Shown here: piece by piece, positions 35,042 to 43,691 of the stretch
Layout: each line of letters begins with the position of its first letter
Position numbering within the stretch: position 1 is the stretch's first letter
Assembly: GCA_937884975.1 (NCBI GenBank)
Contig: CAKZZS010000065.1
Coordinates: 1 to 54,997, forward strand
Length of the DNA stretch: 54,997 bases
DNA from: an uncultured Clostridia bacterium
Lineage (GTDB): Bacteria > Bacillota > Clostridia > Oscillospirales > Acutalibacteraceae
Direction: 5' to 3'
Position numbers and translations under genes: made by a program
Notes under the pieces: model-generated
What the model was told of the DNA's origin: nothing
The model's input: only the letters and a program-made list of their open reading frames with translations
The model's database searches: none

Positions 35042-35066
35042 AAAGGTCAGGACCGTGCCCTGCCCT
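35042..35066 (-). terminator. Terminator after rlmH
   Basis: GGGCAGG and CCTGACC can pair (one weak pair) around GCACGGT-type loop sequence. On the minus strand TTTTTTT follows. Confidence 0.65.
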
Positions 35067-35549
35067 TTATTTATGATACTTGCTTCCGCTAATAATCGAA
35101 AACGCCCGATAAATCTGTTCAAGAAGCATTACCCTTGCCATCTGGTGGGGAAAGGTCATTTTTGACATTGAAAACCGCTCGTTTGAAAGTGCCTTGATTT
35201 TTTCGCTTAACCCGAAGGAGCTTCCGATGATAAAACAGAAGCTGCTCACTCCGTCAATCGCCTTCGTCCTGAATAGCTCTGCAAGCTGTTCACTGGATTT
35301 CTGGCTGCCCTCAATGCACATTGACAAAACATATGAGTCACGGGGAATTTTTGCTTTTATTTTTTCAGCCTCGGCTTCAAGCGCAGCTTCAATTTGCTTT
35401 TCCGACGGATTTTCAGGCAGTGAAACGGGAGAAAGCTCGATAATATTAAGCTTGCAAAGGGTTTTAAGGCGTTTTTCGTACTCTGCGACAAACTCCCTCA
35501 TATAGCCTTCCTTCATCCTGCCCAGAGCGATGAGAGTAACATTTATCAT
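35067..35549 (-). CDS. rlmH: 23S rRNA pseudouridine(1915) N3-methyltransferase RlmH
   Basis: A small SPOUT methyltransferase acting at the decoding-interface helix 69 of 23S rRNA in assembled 70S ribosomes. The 160-residue protein has the family's N-terminal LIALGRMKEGYMREFVAEYEKRL. It also has the SAM-knot segments FIIGSSFGLSEKIK and a C-terminal MTFPHQMARVMLLEQIYRA with a closing GSKYHK. The start overlaps the upstream MBL hydrolase stop by four bases. Confidence 0.96.
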   Translation of the reverse strand: MINVTLIALGRMKEGYMREFVAEYEKRLKTLCKLNIIELSPVSLPENPSEKQIEAALEAEAEKIKAKIPRDSYVLSMCIEGSQKSSEQLAELFRTKAIDGVSSFCFIIGSSFGLSEKIKALSNERFSMSKMTFPHQMARVMLLEQIYRAFSIISGSKYHK

Positions 35550-36334
35550 ATATTTATTACCCCCTCGTCATTTACGGGCTTTGCAACCTTAAGCAAATAG
35601 TCCCTGCCCTCAACCGCGCCCATCAGCTCAAGCTCCGCCTTTGTGGTCTGGTAGGCGAGAAGAGGCTCGTTATTTTCCTTGCTCAGGTGTCCGAGAATAA
35701 GCCTTGTTGTTCCGCTTTCGACAAGCTGTTTTGCAAATTCGGCGCAGCTGTCATTCGAGAGATGTCCGACACCCGACATAATTCTGCGCTTGACGTGGTA
35801 GGGATAGGATGAACAGCGAAGCATTCCCAAGTCGTGGTTGCTTTCAAGCAGGACGGTGTTACAACCCAAAAGAGTTCGCCTGACCTCATCCGTCACATAA
35901 CCCATATCCGTAGCCACCGCAACGCTTCTGCCATCAGGTGTTTCAAGCCTGTAGCCGTTACTTTCGCGGCTGTCATGTGAAGTGTGAAAGGGCTTGATTT
36001 CAAAGCCCGAAAGCTCAAAGCCGTCAAAATCAATTTCCCTTAAATCAAGCTTTGAAGCGTCAATTGCGTCTGTTATGCCCTCAATTGTGCCCCTTGACGC
36101 ATAGACGGGCAGTGAATATCTTGACGCAAAAACCTTTAAGGCGTTAATGTGGTCGCCGTGCTCGTGCGTAATAAGAATTGCCCGTATTTTATCGACGTTT
36201 TCACCGATATTTTCAAGCGCTTTTTCAATTTGCTTTGCGTTCATTCCGGCGTCTATGAGCAGTGAATTACCCGACGCCGATATGTAAAACGAATTTCCGC
36301 CCGATGAAGAAAAAAGCGGACAAATCCTTGCCAT
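35546..36334 (-). CDS. WalJ/YycJ-type metallo-beta-lactamase-fold hydrolase
   Basis: A 262-residue cytosolic hydrolase. It shows the metal-binding LITHEHGDHINAL motif, further ligands in FHTSHDSRESNG and ATDMGYVTDE, and LGHLSKENN. YycJ/WalJ proteins are DNA-processing or repair-linked exonucleases (WalJ in Bacillus) and usually lie near rlmH in Firmicutes, consistent with the four-base overlap here. The true substrate is not shown by sequence. Confidence 0.9.
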   Translation of the reverse strand: MARICPLFSSSGGNSFYISASGNSLLIDAGMNAKQIEKALENIGENVDKIRAILITHEHGDHINALKVFASRYSLPVYASRGTIEGITDAIDASKLDLREIDFDGFELSGFEIKPFHTSHDSRESNGYRLETPDGRSVAVATDMGYVTDEVRRTLLGCNTVLLESNHDLGMLRCSSYPYHVKRRIMSGVGHLSNDSCAEFAKQLVESGTTRLILGHLSKENNEPLLAYQTTKAELELMGAVEGRDYLLKVAKPVNDEGVINI

Positions 36335-36356
36335 TTTATTACCTCTTTATCCTATC

Positions 36357-36377
36357 AAAAAAGCCGCTCAAGGCGGC
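36357..36377 (-). terminator. Terminator after murA
   Basis: GCCGC and GCGGC stem at 36363-36377 with a 5-base loop. The minus strand then reads TTTTTT. Confidence 0.8.
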
Positions 36378-36390
36378 CTTTTATTTTTAT

Positions 36391-37689
36391 TTAACCTACA
36401 TTTTTGACGAGCGCTTCGCCGTCGGGGAAATTAACCCTGTCAATTTTTGCTCCGAGAGTAGTGAGTTTTCCGACAATATTGTCATATCCTCTGTCGATAT
36501 ACTCAATATTTTCAATTTCCGTAGTGCCCGAAGCAATAAGTCCGGCAATAATCATCGCCGCGCCGGCTCTCAGGTCATCCGCCCTTACGGGTGCGCCCTG
36601 AAGCTTCTTAACGCCCTCAACGACAGCAACCTTGCCGTCAACGTGAATAAGCGCGCCCATTCTTGTCAACTGGTCAACATACTTGAACCTGTTGTCCCAT
36701 ACGCTTTCGGAAACAACGCTTGTTCCCTCCGCAACGGAAAGAAGAACGGTCATCTGCGGCTGCATATCGGTCGGGAAGCCCGGATGGGGCATTGTCTTGA
36801 CATTACAGCGGACAAGATTTGCGTTTGAGGAAACGACAAGTCCCTCGCCGTCCTCGTCCTCAATAATTGAAACTCCGCATTCCTCAAGCTTTGCCGTAAT
36901 GGATTCAAGGTGCTTGGGGATAATATTTTTGATATGGACTCTGCCGCCTGTAGCAGCGGTTGCAACCATAAACGTACCCGCCTCTATCTGGTCGGGAATA
37001 ATCGAATAGGTACAGCCGTGAAGGCTTTCAACGCCGCGGATTTTAATAACATCCGTACCTGCGCCGCGCACGTCCGCTCCCATAGTATTCAAAAAGTTTG
37101 CAAGGTCAACTATATGCGGCTCCTTCGCGGCATTTTCGATTATTGTAAGTCCCCTTGCCTTAACAGCGGCAAGCATTACGTTAATCGTAGCGCCGACGGT
37201 TACAACGTCCATATAAATCGACGTGCCGATAAGCATATCCGCCTTTACGTTTACCATTGCGTTCTTTTCCATCGTTACCTGAGCGCCAAGCGCCTCAAAG
37301 CCCCTTATATGCTGGTCAATGGGACGCACGCCGAAATCGCAACCGCCGGGCATTGCCACGCAAGCCTTCGAGTACCTGCCTAAAAGAGCGCCGATGAGGT
37401 AGTACGAAGCGCGCATTTTTCTTGTCAGGTCATGCTCGACGATATGGGAATTGACGGGTCTCGGGTCTATTTCAACGGTAGTGGGGTTAATCATACGGAT
37501 TTTTGCGCCCATACCGTGAAGAATTTTTATCATTGTGGTAACATCGGAAATGTTAGGTATATTTTCAATGCGGCAAATACCGTCTGACAGCAAAACTGCC
37601 GGCAGTATTGCAACAACTGCATTTTTTGCGCCGCTGATGGTCACTTCGCCGTTAAGCCTGTGGCCGCCCTCGATAACAAACTTTTCCAC
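36391..37689 (-). CDS. murA: UDP-N-acetylglucosamine 1-carboxyvinyltransferase
   Basis: Transfers enolpyruvate to UDP-GlcNAc, the first committed step of peptidoglycan synthesis. The 432-residue protein starts with MEKFVIEGGHRLNGEVTISGAKNAVVAILPA. It retains the active-site cysteine in MPGGCDFGVRPIDQHI, the residue alkylated by fosfomycin, so the Cys-type enzyme is predicted. Later motifs include AGTFMVATAATGG and PHPGFPTDMQPQ. Whether it is the MurA1 or MurA2 paralogue cannot be settled from one copy. Confidence 0.95.
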   Translation of the reverse strand: MEKFVIEGGHRLNGEVTISGAKNAVVAILPAVLLSDGICRIENIPNISDVTTMIKILHGMGAKIRMINPTTVEIDPRPVNSHIVEHDLTRKMRASYYLIGALLGRYSKACVAMPGGCDFGVRPIDQHIRGFEALGAQVTMEKNAMVNVKADMLIGTSIYMDVVTVGATINVMLAAVKARGLTIIENAAKEPHIVDLANFLNTMGADVRGAGTDVIKIRGVESLHGCTYSIIPDQIEAGTFMVATAATGGRVHIKNIIPKHLESITAKLEECGVSIIEDEDGEGLVVSSNANLVRCNVKTMPHPGFPTDMQPQMTVLLSVAEGTSVVSESVWDNRFKYVDQLTRMGALIHVDGKVAVVEGVKKLQGAPVRADDLRAGAAMIIAGLIASGTTEIENIEYIDRGYDNIVGKLTTLGAKIDRVNFPDGEALVKNVG

Positions 37690-37801
37690 CGCGATGCTCC
37701 CTTCCTTTATTTTAATCCCAAAGTGCAGGCGAACTGAACGCCTAACTTTAATATTATATCACAAATATACGCCGAATAAAAGCGATTTTTGAATTTTTTT
37801 A

Positions 37802-39289
37802 TTATTTGTGATAAAGACGGTTGTTTTCGTGCTTGGGTTCGCAGGTGATATTTATTCCGAGGCACTTGAAGGTATTTATATCTACCTCCGAAAGAAGAAC
37901 CGAGGAATGAACCTCGCTGCCCTTTAATTTGCGAAGCTCGCTCAAAGCCAGTTGAACCGTCGGGTTGGTCGCCGCGCAAATTGAAAGTGCTATAAGCACC
38001 TCGTCCGTATGCAAAAGCGGATTTTTATTTCTCAAATGATCAACCTTAAGACTCTGGATAGGCTCAATAACAACCGGGGAAATAAGCATTATATCGTCGC
38101 TAATTCCTGCAAGGTGCTTGAGCGCGTTTATAAGCATTGCCGAAGCCGAGCCGAGAAGATTTGAGGTTTTTCCCGTAAGTATTGTCCCGTCGGGAAGCTC
38201 TATTGCGCTCGCCGGCGCTCCGGTCTCCTTTTCCTTGTCAAGAGCCGCTTTGACAACGGGTCTGTCGTCAATTGAAATGCCTGCCTGCTGCATAAGCATT
38301 TCAATTTTATGAGCCTCCTCGTCTGCGTGCGGTTCACCCTTGCTTACAGAGCAAAGCGCGGTGTAATATCTTCTGATAATTTCCTGCTTTGCGGCGTTTT
38401 TTACCGCCTCGTCGTCAAAAATGCAGTTGCCTGCCATATTTACGCCCATATCCGTAGGCGATTTATAGGGCGAGGAGCCGTAAATTTTTTCAAACATTGC
38501 GTTGAGCACGGGGAAAATTTCAACATCTCTGTTGTAATTTACGGTTGTCTCTCCGTAAGCCTCAAGGTGGAACGGGTCTATCATATTTACGTCGTTAAGG
38601 TCCGCGGTTGCCGCTTCATAAGCGAGATTTACCGGGTGCTTTAACGGAATATTCCATATCGGGAAGGTTTCAAACTTTGCATAGCCTGCCTTGACTCCCC
38701 TCTTGTTTTCATGATAAAGCTGGGAAAGCGCAGTTGCCATTTTTCCGCTGCCGGGTCCCGGAGCCGTAATGACAACAAGCGAGCGTTGGGTTTCAATGTA
38801 ATCGTTTTTTCCGTAACCCTCATCGCTGACGATATGGGGAATATTTGACGGGTAGCCGTCAATAGGATAATGCCTGTAAACCTTTATGCCGAGATTTTCA
38901 AGCTTTTTCTGAAATTCAACAGCTGCGGTCTGGTTTTCAAACCTTGTGAGAACAACGCTGCCGACAAAAAGTCCGAAATCCGTAAACGCGTCTATAAGAC
39001 GAAGCACGTCCAGATCATAGGTTATCCCAAGGTCGCCCCTGACTTTATTTTTCTCAATATCGGCAGCATTTATTACAATAACAATTTCTGCCTGATCCTT
39101 AAGCTGAAGAAGCATTTTTATTTTACTGTCGGGCTTGAAGCCGGGAAGAACTCTTGACGCGTGGTAGTCGTCAAAAAGCTTTCCGCCGAATTCAAGATAC
39201 AGTTTTCCGCCGAATTTCTGAATTCTCTCCTTAATGTGTTCGGACTGCATTTTCAGATATTTTTCATTGTCAAAACCCTGTTTGAACAT
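37802..39289 (-). CDS. DUF1846 family protein
   Basis: A 495-residue cytosolic protein matching the DUF1846 family: MFKQGFDNEKYLKMQSEHI at the start, EFGGKLFDDYHASRVLPGF, VVITAPGPGSGKMATALSQLYHE near residue 190 (a P-loop-like Gly-rich segment) and FHLEAYGETTVNYNRDVEIFP. The start at 39289 follows GGGGAG; a longer in-frame start upstream lacks a site and would lie over the promoter. Family members from Firmicutes are structurally P-loop-like but have no assigned biological role. Confidence 0.87.
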   Translation of the reverse strand: MFKQGFDNEKYLKMQSEHIKERIQKFGGKLYLEFGGKLFDDYHASRVLPGFKPDSKIKMLLQLKDQAEIVIVINAADIEKNKVRGDLGITYDLDVLRLIDAFTDFGLFVGSVVLTRFENQTAAVEFQKKLENLGIKVYRHYPIDGYPSNIPHIVSDEGYGKNDYIETQRSLVVITAPGPGSGKMATALSQLYHENKRGVKAGYAKFETFPIWNIPLKHPVNLAYEAATADLNDVNMIDPFHLEAYGETTVNYNRDVEIFPVLNAMFEKIYGSSPYKSPTDMGVNMAGNCIFDDEAVKNAAKQEIIRRYYTALCSVSKGEPHADEEAHKIEMLMQQAGISIDDRPVVKAALDKEKETGAPASAIELPDGTILTGKTSNLLGSASAMLINALKHLAGISDDIMLISPVVIEPIQSLKVDHLRNKNPLLHTDEVLIALSICAATNPTVQLALSELRKLKGSEVHSSVLLSEVDINTFKCLGINITCEPKHENNRLYHK

Positions 39290-39338
39290 TCCCACTCCCC
39301 CGTTTGGACAAATCGTAAATAATTTCAACAACTTGTAC

Positions 39339-39367
39339 ATTTTAACACATAATACGACCTTTTGCAA
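39339..39367 (-). promoter_or_regulatory. Promoter of the DUF1846 gene
   Basis: Minus-strand TTGCAA (39362-39367), 17 bases, TAAAAT (39339-39344). Confidence 0.65.
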
Positions 39368-39391
39368 CAAGTTATGGTATAAAAATATAAA

Positions 39392-39415
39392 AAGGGCGGA
39401 ATAAACTCCGCCCTT
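39392..39415 (-). terminator. Terminator after the GPH transporter
   Basis: GGGCGGA (39394-39400) and TCCGCCC (39407-39413) form a stem with a T-rich tail on the minus strand. Confidence 0.85.
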
Positions 39416-39427
39416 AAAAGCTTTTAT

Positions 39428-40882
39428 TTACTTTGACTCTTCATTTCTCGCGCGCATTTCGAGTACTGCTTCGTGCATTTTTTCCTTTCTTTCGCCCGTG
39501 AGCTTATAGAAGAAGAACGGAACACCTGCAAGGAACATCATAATGCCGTGGAAAACGGTGTAGAAGAAAAGCATTGAAACCTTTGTCCACATGCTCTGTA
39601 CGGGTACGTCGCCGTCAAACGCAGGCTGAATGTAGTGAATAATCGAGCTCCAGCCCTTTTCCGGGTCATCGTAGAGAACCAGCGGAGCAAGAGTGTTCGC
39701 AATAGTTCCGCTTATCATTGTGAAAATGCCGATGACAAACGGAAGCGAGGCGTCAAGACGTTTGCCTGTTTTAAGCTCAATATCCTCAAGAACGTCAGCC
39801 TGGAACATAGACGGAAGCAGGTTGGACGCGCCGAACTGAAGACCGATAAGGAACAGTGAAACAATAAACACTATCTGCAGCGCCGAGCTTGGATTATTGA
39901 AATAAATATAGCCTATTACAAACGCAACAACATTGATAATAACGGAATAAATGCCGCTTGCGATATAAAGCACCCTTGAATTAAATTTCTTTAAAAGGAA
40001 ATTGATTATAAGCATACCGACCGCGGTGCCTATGCCTGTGGGAAGACCGAACAGAAGGAATTTTGAGGTCGAGCCGAGAAGAGCCGCAGCCATAAATACG
40101 CCCATAAATGTAGCGATATTACGGAAGCTCTTTAAGAAATCCGAAACGATTATTGTCCAAGCGTATTTATTCCTCAATACGTCAACAAAGCCGACAAGCG
40201 GATTCTTTTTCTCATTTGTATAAGTAATTCTTTCCTTAACGGCTCTCATACCGATAAGCATTGTAATAACGCCCATAACCGAACAAAGACCTGCGCCGAT
40301 AATGTACTGCGTTCCCTCATCCTTCCAGATAAGACCTATAACAAGGACTACAACCAGCGGCGCGGAATTACCGACAGCCGAAACGATGCTTCTGAATGAA
40401 ATAACGCTGTCACGCTCCGAGAGGTTCGGCGTCATTACCAAGGCAACCTTATTTACGCTGTCGCCGAACATAGTCGAAACCGACCAAAAGACGGCAACGG
40501 TTACAAGGTAAACCATAAGCCAAGTGCCTGCAAGTCCTTTAGGCGTTACAAATGACATCATAAGGAACACGCCGGCAGGAATTGCAACGGCAAGCGCAAG
40601 GGGTCTGAATTTTCCGCCCTTGCCGACCTTTCTTGAGTCAATGAACATTGTAATAACAAAATTGAGTGCAAACGGGATAATACTGATAAGCAAATTGTAT
40701 TTTGCCATCATGGTTGCAGGAACCTTAATTACATTTACAAGATAGGCGTTTCTGTACGAGCCTATCATACCCGTCATCATAGTATAGAAAAATACCGCCA
40801 CAAGATAAAGTATGAATTCACTTTTTCTGACGTGTTTTTCGTCCTGAGTGTTCTGTCTTGCCACGGAAGCTACGTTTTCCAT
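39428..40882 (-). CDS. GPH-family (MFS) sugar cation symporter
   Basis: A 484-residue, twelve-helix transporter. The order of helices and the central cytoplasmic loop (RAVKERITYTNEKKNPLVGFVDVLRNKYAW) fit the glycoside-pentoside-hexuronide symporters of the major facilitator superfamily. The substrate is probably a sugar or glycoside, but no glycosidase is adjacent. A promoter lies upstream, with a palindrome across its -10 box, and a terminator lies downstream, so it appears monocistronic and regulated. Confidence 0.85.
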   Translation of the reverse strand: MENVASVARQNTQDEKHVRKSEFILYLVAVFFYTMMTGMIGSYRNAYLVNVIKVPATMMAKYNLLISIIPFALNFVITMFIDSRKVGKGGKFRPLALAVAIPAGVFLMMSFVTPKGLAGTWLMVYLVTVAVFWSVSTMFGDSVNKVALVMTPNLSERDSVISFRSIVSAVGNSAPLVVVLVIGLIWKDEGTQYIIGAGLCSVMGVITMLIGMRAVKERITYTNEKKNPLVGFVDVLRNKYAWTIIVSDFLKSFRNIATFMGVFMAAALLGSTSKFLLFGLPTGIGTAVGMLIINFLLKKFNSRVLYIASGIYSVIINVVAFVIGYIYFNNPSSALQIVFIVSLFLIGLQFGASNLLPSMFQADVLEDIELKTGKRLDASLPFVIGIFTMISGTIANTLAPLVLYDDPEKGWSSIIHYIQPAFDGDVPVQSMWTKVSMLFFYTVFHGIMMFLAGVPFFFYKLTGERKEKMHEAVLEMRARNEESK

Positions 40883-40915
40883 ATTATCCGTCCTTTAAAA
40901 ATATTTTGCCCTGAA

Positions 40916-40955
40916 TATAATATAGTATTATACAACTTTAAGAATATCGGTTCAA
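40916..40955 (-). promoter_or_regulatory. Promoter with overlapping palindrome, GPH transporter
   Basis: Minus-strand TTGAAC (40950-40955), 17 bases, TATAAT (40927-40932). A perfect inverted repeat TATAATA-TAG-TATTATA at 40916-40932 covers the -10 box and likely start site, a plausible repressor operator. Confidence 0.6.
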
Positions 40956-40959
40956 TTAA

Positions 40960-41235
40960 CTATTCACACGAAATTTTATCGTATTTTCTGTTAATAAAGT
41001 ACACTGCCAAATTCATTGATACAATTATCAGGTTTATAACGTAAACTGCCAGAACATAGTTTATCTGTCCCGAAATAATCTTCGCCGCTATGCCTGCAAT
41101 ATAGCCGAGTATTATGAGAATTATGAATTTTAAGCTCATCGATTTTGCGGTTTTCGCCTTTATGTTCTTTATTAAGCTCATCGGCCACGAAAACCCGAAG
41201 CAAACGAGCATTACCGTTTCAAGTATCTGCGGCAT
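40960..41235 (-). CDS. Small PQ-loop/SemiSWEET-like membrane protein
   Basis: A 91-residue protein starting at ATG 41235 (MPQILETVMLVCFGFSWPMSL), preceded by GGGGGTG. Three hydrophobic helices are evident, with the PQ-loop-like PQILE motif at the start of the first and a basic loop (IKNIKAKTAKSMSLK). This size and topology fit half-transporters of the SemiSWEET/PQ-loop type, which dimerise to move sugars or other small solutes; the solute is unknown. Its position just upstream of the GPH transporter may be coincidental, as a promoter separates them. Confidence 0.7.
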   Translation of the reverse strand: MPQILETVMLVCFGFSWPMSLIKNIKAKTAKSMSLKFIILIILGYIAGIAAKIISGQINYVLAVYVINLIIVSMNLAVYFINRKYDKISCE

Positions 41236-41326
41236 GGTTTCACCCCCTGTTTTCATTATTATATACCTGCACAAAAATTCTGTCTACAAAAGCGAAAAAT
41301 TTTCTGTGAGTTATTGTCATTTTATC

Positions 41327-41355
41327 TTGTAAAAAAACGTCGCAGGATTTATAAT
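41327..41355 (+). promoter_or_regulatory. Promoter of guaA
   Basis: TTGTAA (41327-41332), 17 bases, TATAAT (41350-41355). The leader to the ATG is about 25 bases, too short for a purine riboswitch. Confidence 0.75.
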
Positions 41356-41385
41356 ATTATCAATAAAAATAACGGAGGGGACAAT

Positions 41386-42363
41386 ATGTCAAACGTAAGA
41401 CCCGAGTCAATGGCTCGTATAAACACAAAGGAACTGGCAGACGCCTTTATTGCAGAACAGATTTCCGAAATCAAAGCACAGGTCGGAGATAAAAAGGTTC
41501 TTCTCGCTCTTTCGGGCGGCGTAGATTCATCCGTAGTCGCTGCTCTTTTAATCAAGGCTGTCGGCAAGCAGCTGACCTGCGTTCATGTTAATCACGGCCT
41601 TTTGAGAAAAGGCGAACCCGAGCAGGTAATCGAGGTTTTCAGAAATCAGATGGACGCAAACCTTGTCTATGTTGACGCGGTTGACCGTTTTCTTGATAAG
41701 CTCGCAGGCATTGCGGAGCCCGAAAACAAGAGAAAGATTATCGGCGCAGAATTTATAAGAGTTTTTGAAGAAGAAGCCAGAAAGCTTGACGGCATTGAAT
41801 TCCTTGCGCAGGGTACGATTTATCCCGACATCCTTGAAAGCGGCCCCGTAAAGGCTCATCACAACGTCGGCGGACTTCCCGATGATCTTCAGTTTGAGCT
41901 TGTTGAGCCGCTGAAATTTCTCTTTAAGGATGAGGTAAGAGTAGTCGGCAAGGCTCTCGGTCTTCCCGATAATATGGTTTACCGTCAGCCGTTCCCGGGT
42001 CCCGGTCTCGGCGTTAGATGCCTTGGCGCAATTACCCGTGACAGACTTGAAGCTGTCCGTGAAAGCGACGCCATTCTTCGCGAGGAATTTGCAAAGAACG
42101 GGCTTGAGGGCAAGGTATGGCAGTATTTCACGGTTGTTCCCGATTTCAAATCCGTCGGCATAAAGAACAATGCGCGCACCTTTGCTTACCCCGTAATCAT
42201 CCGTGCGGTCAATACAGTTGACGCAATGACAGCTACTGTTGAAAACGTCCCCTTTGAGCTTTTAGAACATATAACACAGCGCATAACTTCGGAGGTTGAA
42301 AACGTTAACAGAGTCCTCTTTGACCTCACCCCGAAACCGTCAGCAACTATTGAGTGGGAATAA
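41386..42363 (+). CDS. guaA: GMP synthase ATP-pyrophosphatase subunit (no glutaminase domain)
   Basis: Amidates XMP to GMP. The 325-residue protein starts at ATG 41386 after GGAGGGG. It contains the adenylation P-loop LLALSGGVDSSVVAALL near residue 40 and the XMP-binding dimerisation domain (QPFPGPGLGVRCLGAITRDR), ending in TPKPSATIEWE. The usual N-terminal class I glutamine amidotransferase domain (about 200 residues) is absent, so it must act with a separate amidotransferase subunit, as in the two-subunit archaeal-type enzyme, or use ammonia. The last codons form the attachment site of the following mobile element, and the stop is unchanged. Confidence 0.93.
   Translation: MSNVRPESMARINTKELADAFIAEQISEIKAQVGDKKVLLALSGGVDSSVVAALLIKAVGKQLTCVHVNHGLLRKGEPEQVIEVFRNQMDANLVYVDAVDRFLDKLAGIAEPENKRKIIGAEFIRVFEEEARKLDGIEFLAQGTIYPDILESGPVKAHHNVGGLPDDLQFELVEPLKFLFKDEVRVVGKALGLPDNMVYRQPFPGPGLGVRCLGAITRDRLEAVRESDAILREEFAKNGLEGKVWQYFTVVPDFKSVGIKNNARTFAYPVIIRAVNTVDAMTATVENVPFELLEHITQRITSEVENVNRVLFDLTPKPSATIEWE
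42351..42359 (+). other. Left attachment core (attL) inside guaA
   Basis: TGAGTGGGA, overlapping codons for Ile-Glu-Trp-Glu at the guaA C-terminus. The guaA 3' end is a known hotspot for integrative elements in Firmicutes. Confidence 0.85.
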
Positions 42364-42421
42364 TATCCAAAATTCAAAAAACGGCTTAAATAGGCGGTTT
42401 GCGAGGATAAAATCAATTCCG

Positions 42422-42439
42422 TGACGCTAAAATGACGCT
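42422..42439 (+). promoter_or_regulatory. Left arm-type integrase sites
   Basis: Two TGACGCT copies at 42422-42428 and 42433-42439 give an 11-base period (one helical turn), 71 bases inside the left core. They match the right-end pair. Confidence 0.75.
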
Positions 42440-42456
42440 ATTTTTCTAAAAAGGAC

Positions 42457-42500
42457 AATCCCCAATCATTTAACGAAAGTTAGATGATTGGGGATTTTTT
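42457..42500. terminator. Strong terminator after guaA/HNH gene
   Basis: An 18-pair stem (42457-42474 with 42479-42496, one G-U) capped by a GAAA tetraloop, followed by TTTTTT on plus and by a T-rich stretch on minus. It insulates guaA from the leftward HNH gene. Confidence 0.9.
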
Positions 42501-43062
42501 ATTCTATGGATTGTTTAATTATGTTTTTGATTTGATTTGATAATTCTTGGCTATCGCCCATCATGTCGTGAATTTTTTGGCAATTATTCCAATGTTTACT
42601 CCACAATTCACTTCCAACTGTTTTTTCAAAATCGATTTTTCTTGGTTGGAACTCTTTTTCAAATTTTTCAAGTAATTCAATTTTCTTATCTAAATCGGGG
42701 ATGTTTCTAGAATAAGGAGATTTTTTAGCTGAACTCAGCATCCATTTTTTCCAATGTTTATTGCCTTTACTTTCATTACACTTTCCACAAGCAGGCACAA
42801 GATTATTGATTTCGGAAATATATCCAGTAGGCTTTTTGTTGAGCACCAACGGTCTAAAGTGATCCCATTCAGTGCAAGCATCTCCGCAATAAGCACATAC
42901 AACATGATTTACATCTATTTCAAGAGCTTCCAAAACACTTTTTATTTCTTCTTCTGTTGGTTCAATTGTAGGAATAATACCGCTAACAAAGGCGTTTGTA
43001 ACACTGGATGTTCTTTGCTTAATTGTGATAGTTGTAGGCATCCTAAAAACTTCTTTATACAT
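42499..43062 (-). CDS. HNH-family endonuclease
   Basis: A 187-residue protein with an HNH core. CAYCG at about residue 57 begins a zinc-type CxxC pair, then WDHFRPL with the catalytic His, then NNLVPACGKCNESKGNKHWKKWM with the second CxxC and the Asn/His of the fold. An in-frame ATG seven codons downstream (MPTTITIK) is an alternative start. It follows the XRE regulator gene by 14 bases and shares its promoter. It may be a restriction enzyme or a homing-type nuclease; no methyltransferase is adjacent on this side of the element. Confidence 0.8.
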   Translation of the reverse strand: MYKEVFRMPTTITIKQRTSSVTNAFVSGIIPTIEPTEEEIKSVLEALEIDVNHVVCAYCGDACTEWDHFRPLVLNKKPTGYISEINNLVPACGKCNESKGNKHWKKWMLSSAKKSPYSRNIPDLDKKIELLEKFEKEFQPRKIDFEKTVGSELWSKHWNNCQKIHDMMGDSQELSNQIKNIIKQSIE

Positions 43063-43076
43063 GAACAGGTTTTCTC

Positions 43077-43580
43077 CTAGTTTTCATTTTCGTCTTTTCT
43101 TTTCACACGAAGCTTTTTGAGTTCTTCGTGTGTTTCCACTGCTGCGGATATGGGGAAGCGTAACTTCCACTCCATATACTCATCAAAGGTAATATCACCA
43201 TTTTTGAGTTGAATTGCTTTTTTCTTCCATTCCTGTAAATCGTTGTAAAGAGGATTATTGATTGTGTTATCAACGAACTTAAAAGAAATATCATCGGAAT
43301 CCGGATTAATTGTAATCCCGAATTCATCTTCAAGTCGGAACAAGGTATGCATTAAGATATCATAGTGAAGGATATCGGGCACTTTGAGGTCAGATTCATC
43401 AACATTTAACGCTAAGGAAAGCAGGGTAACAACCTTGTCCTTTGGTCCATAAGTATTCGTTTCGTATTGCGCCACTCTGACATCGGCAGTTTTATCGGAA
43501 TAGCCGATAGCCTTTCCTAATTCCTTTTGCGTCATGCCTCTGTGCAGGCGCAGGAAACGAATTCGTCTTCCTATCAACAT
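43077..43580 (-). CDS. XRE-family transcriptional regulator
   Basis: A 167-residue protein. Residues 1-60 form a Cro/C1-type helix-turn-helix (GRRIRFLRLHRGMTQKELGKAIGYSDKTADVRVAQYE). The rest is a helical C-terminal extension (DILHYDILMHTLFRLEDEFGI...) of no named family that I recognise. It is transcribed divergently from the xis-int genes. A direct-repeat motif (AAATACTTTA) occurs at 43653-43662 and 43731-43740 around the int promoter, a plausible operator. The expected role is control of excision genes and of the HNH gene downstream. Confidence 0.85.
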   Translation of the reverse strand: MLIGRRIRFLRLHRGMTQKELGKAIGYSDKTADVRVAQYETNTYGPKDKVVTLLSLALNVDESDLKVPDILHYDILMHTLFRLEDEFGITINPDSDDISFKFVDNTINNPLYNDLQEWKKKAIQLKNGDITFDEYMEWKLRFPISAAVETHEELKKLRVKRKDENEN

Positions 43581-43610
43581 ATAAAAGTCACTCCATATTA
43601 CTTTTTTATC

Positions 43611-43639
43611 ATTATAGCACAGGGAAAAACGGAAATCAA
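43611..43639 (-). promoter_or_regulatory. Promoter of the XRE-HNH pair
   Basis: Minus-strand TTGATT (43634-43639), 17 bases, TATAAT (43611-43616). Confidence 0.75.
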
Positions 43640-43691
43640 GAAAAATTACATAAAATACTTTAGTGAAATTAAATAAACTTTATAAAAGCAC

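Noticed and set aside
37738..37800. murA promoter
   Set aside because: A TATAAT-like hexamer is present on the minus strand near 37753, but no acceptable -35 box at the right distance was seen, so it was not listed.
42499..43580. Toxin-antitoxin interpretation of the XRE-HNH pair
   Set aside because: The HNH protein has a full zinc-type nuclease core and the XRE protein is longer than usual antitoxins; nothing specific supports a TA system.
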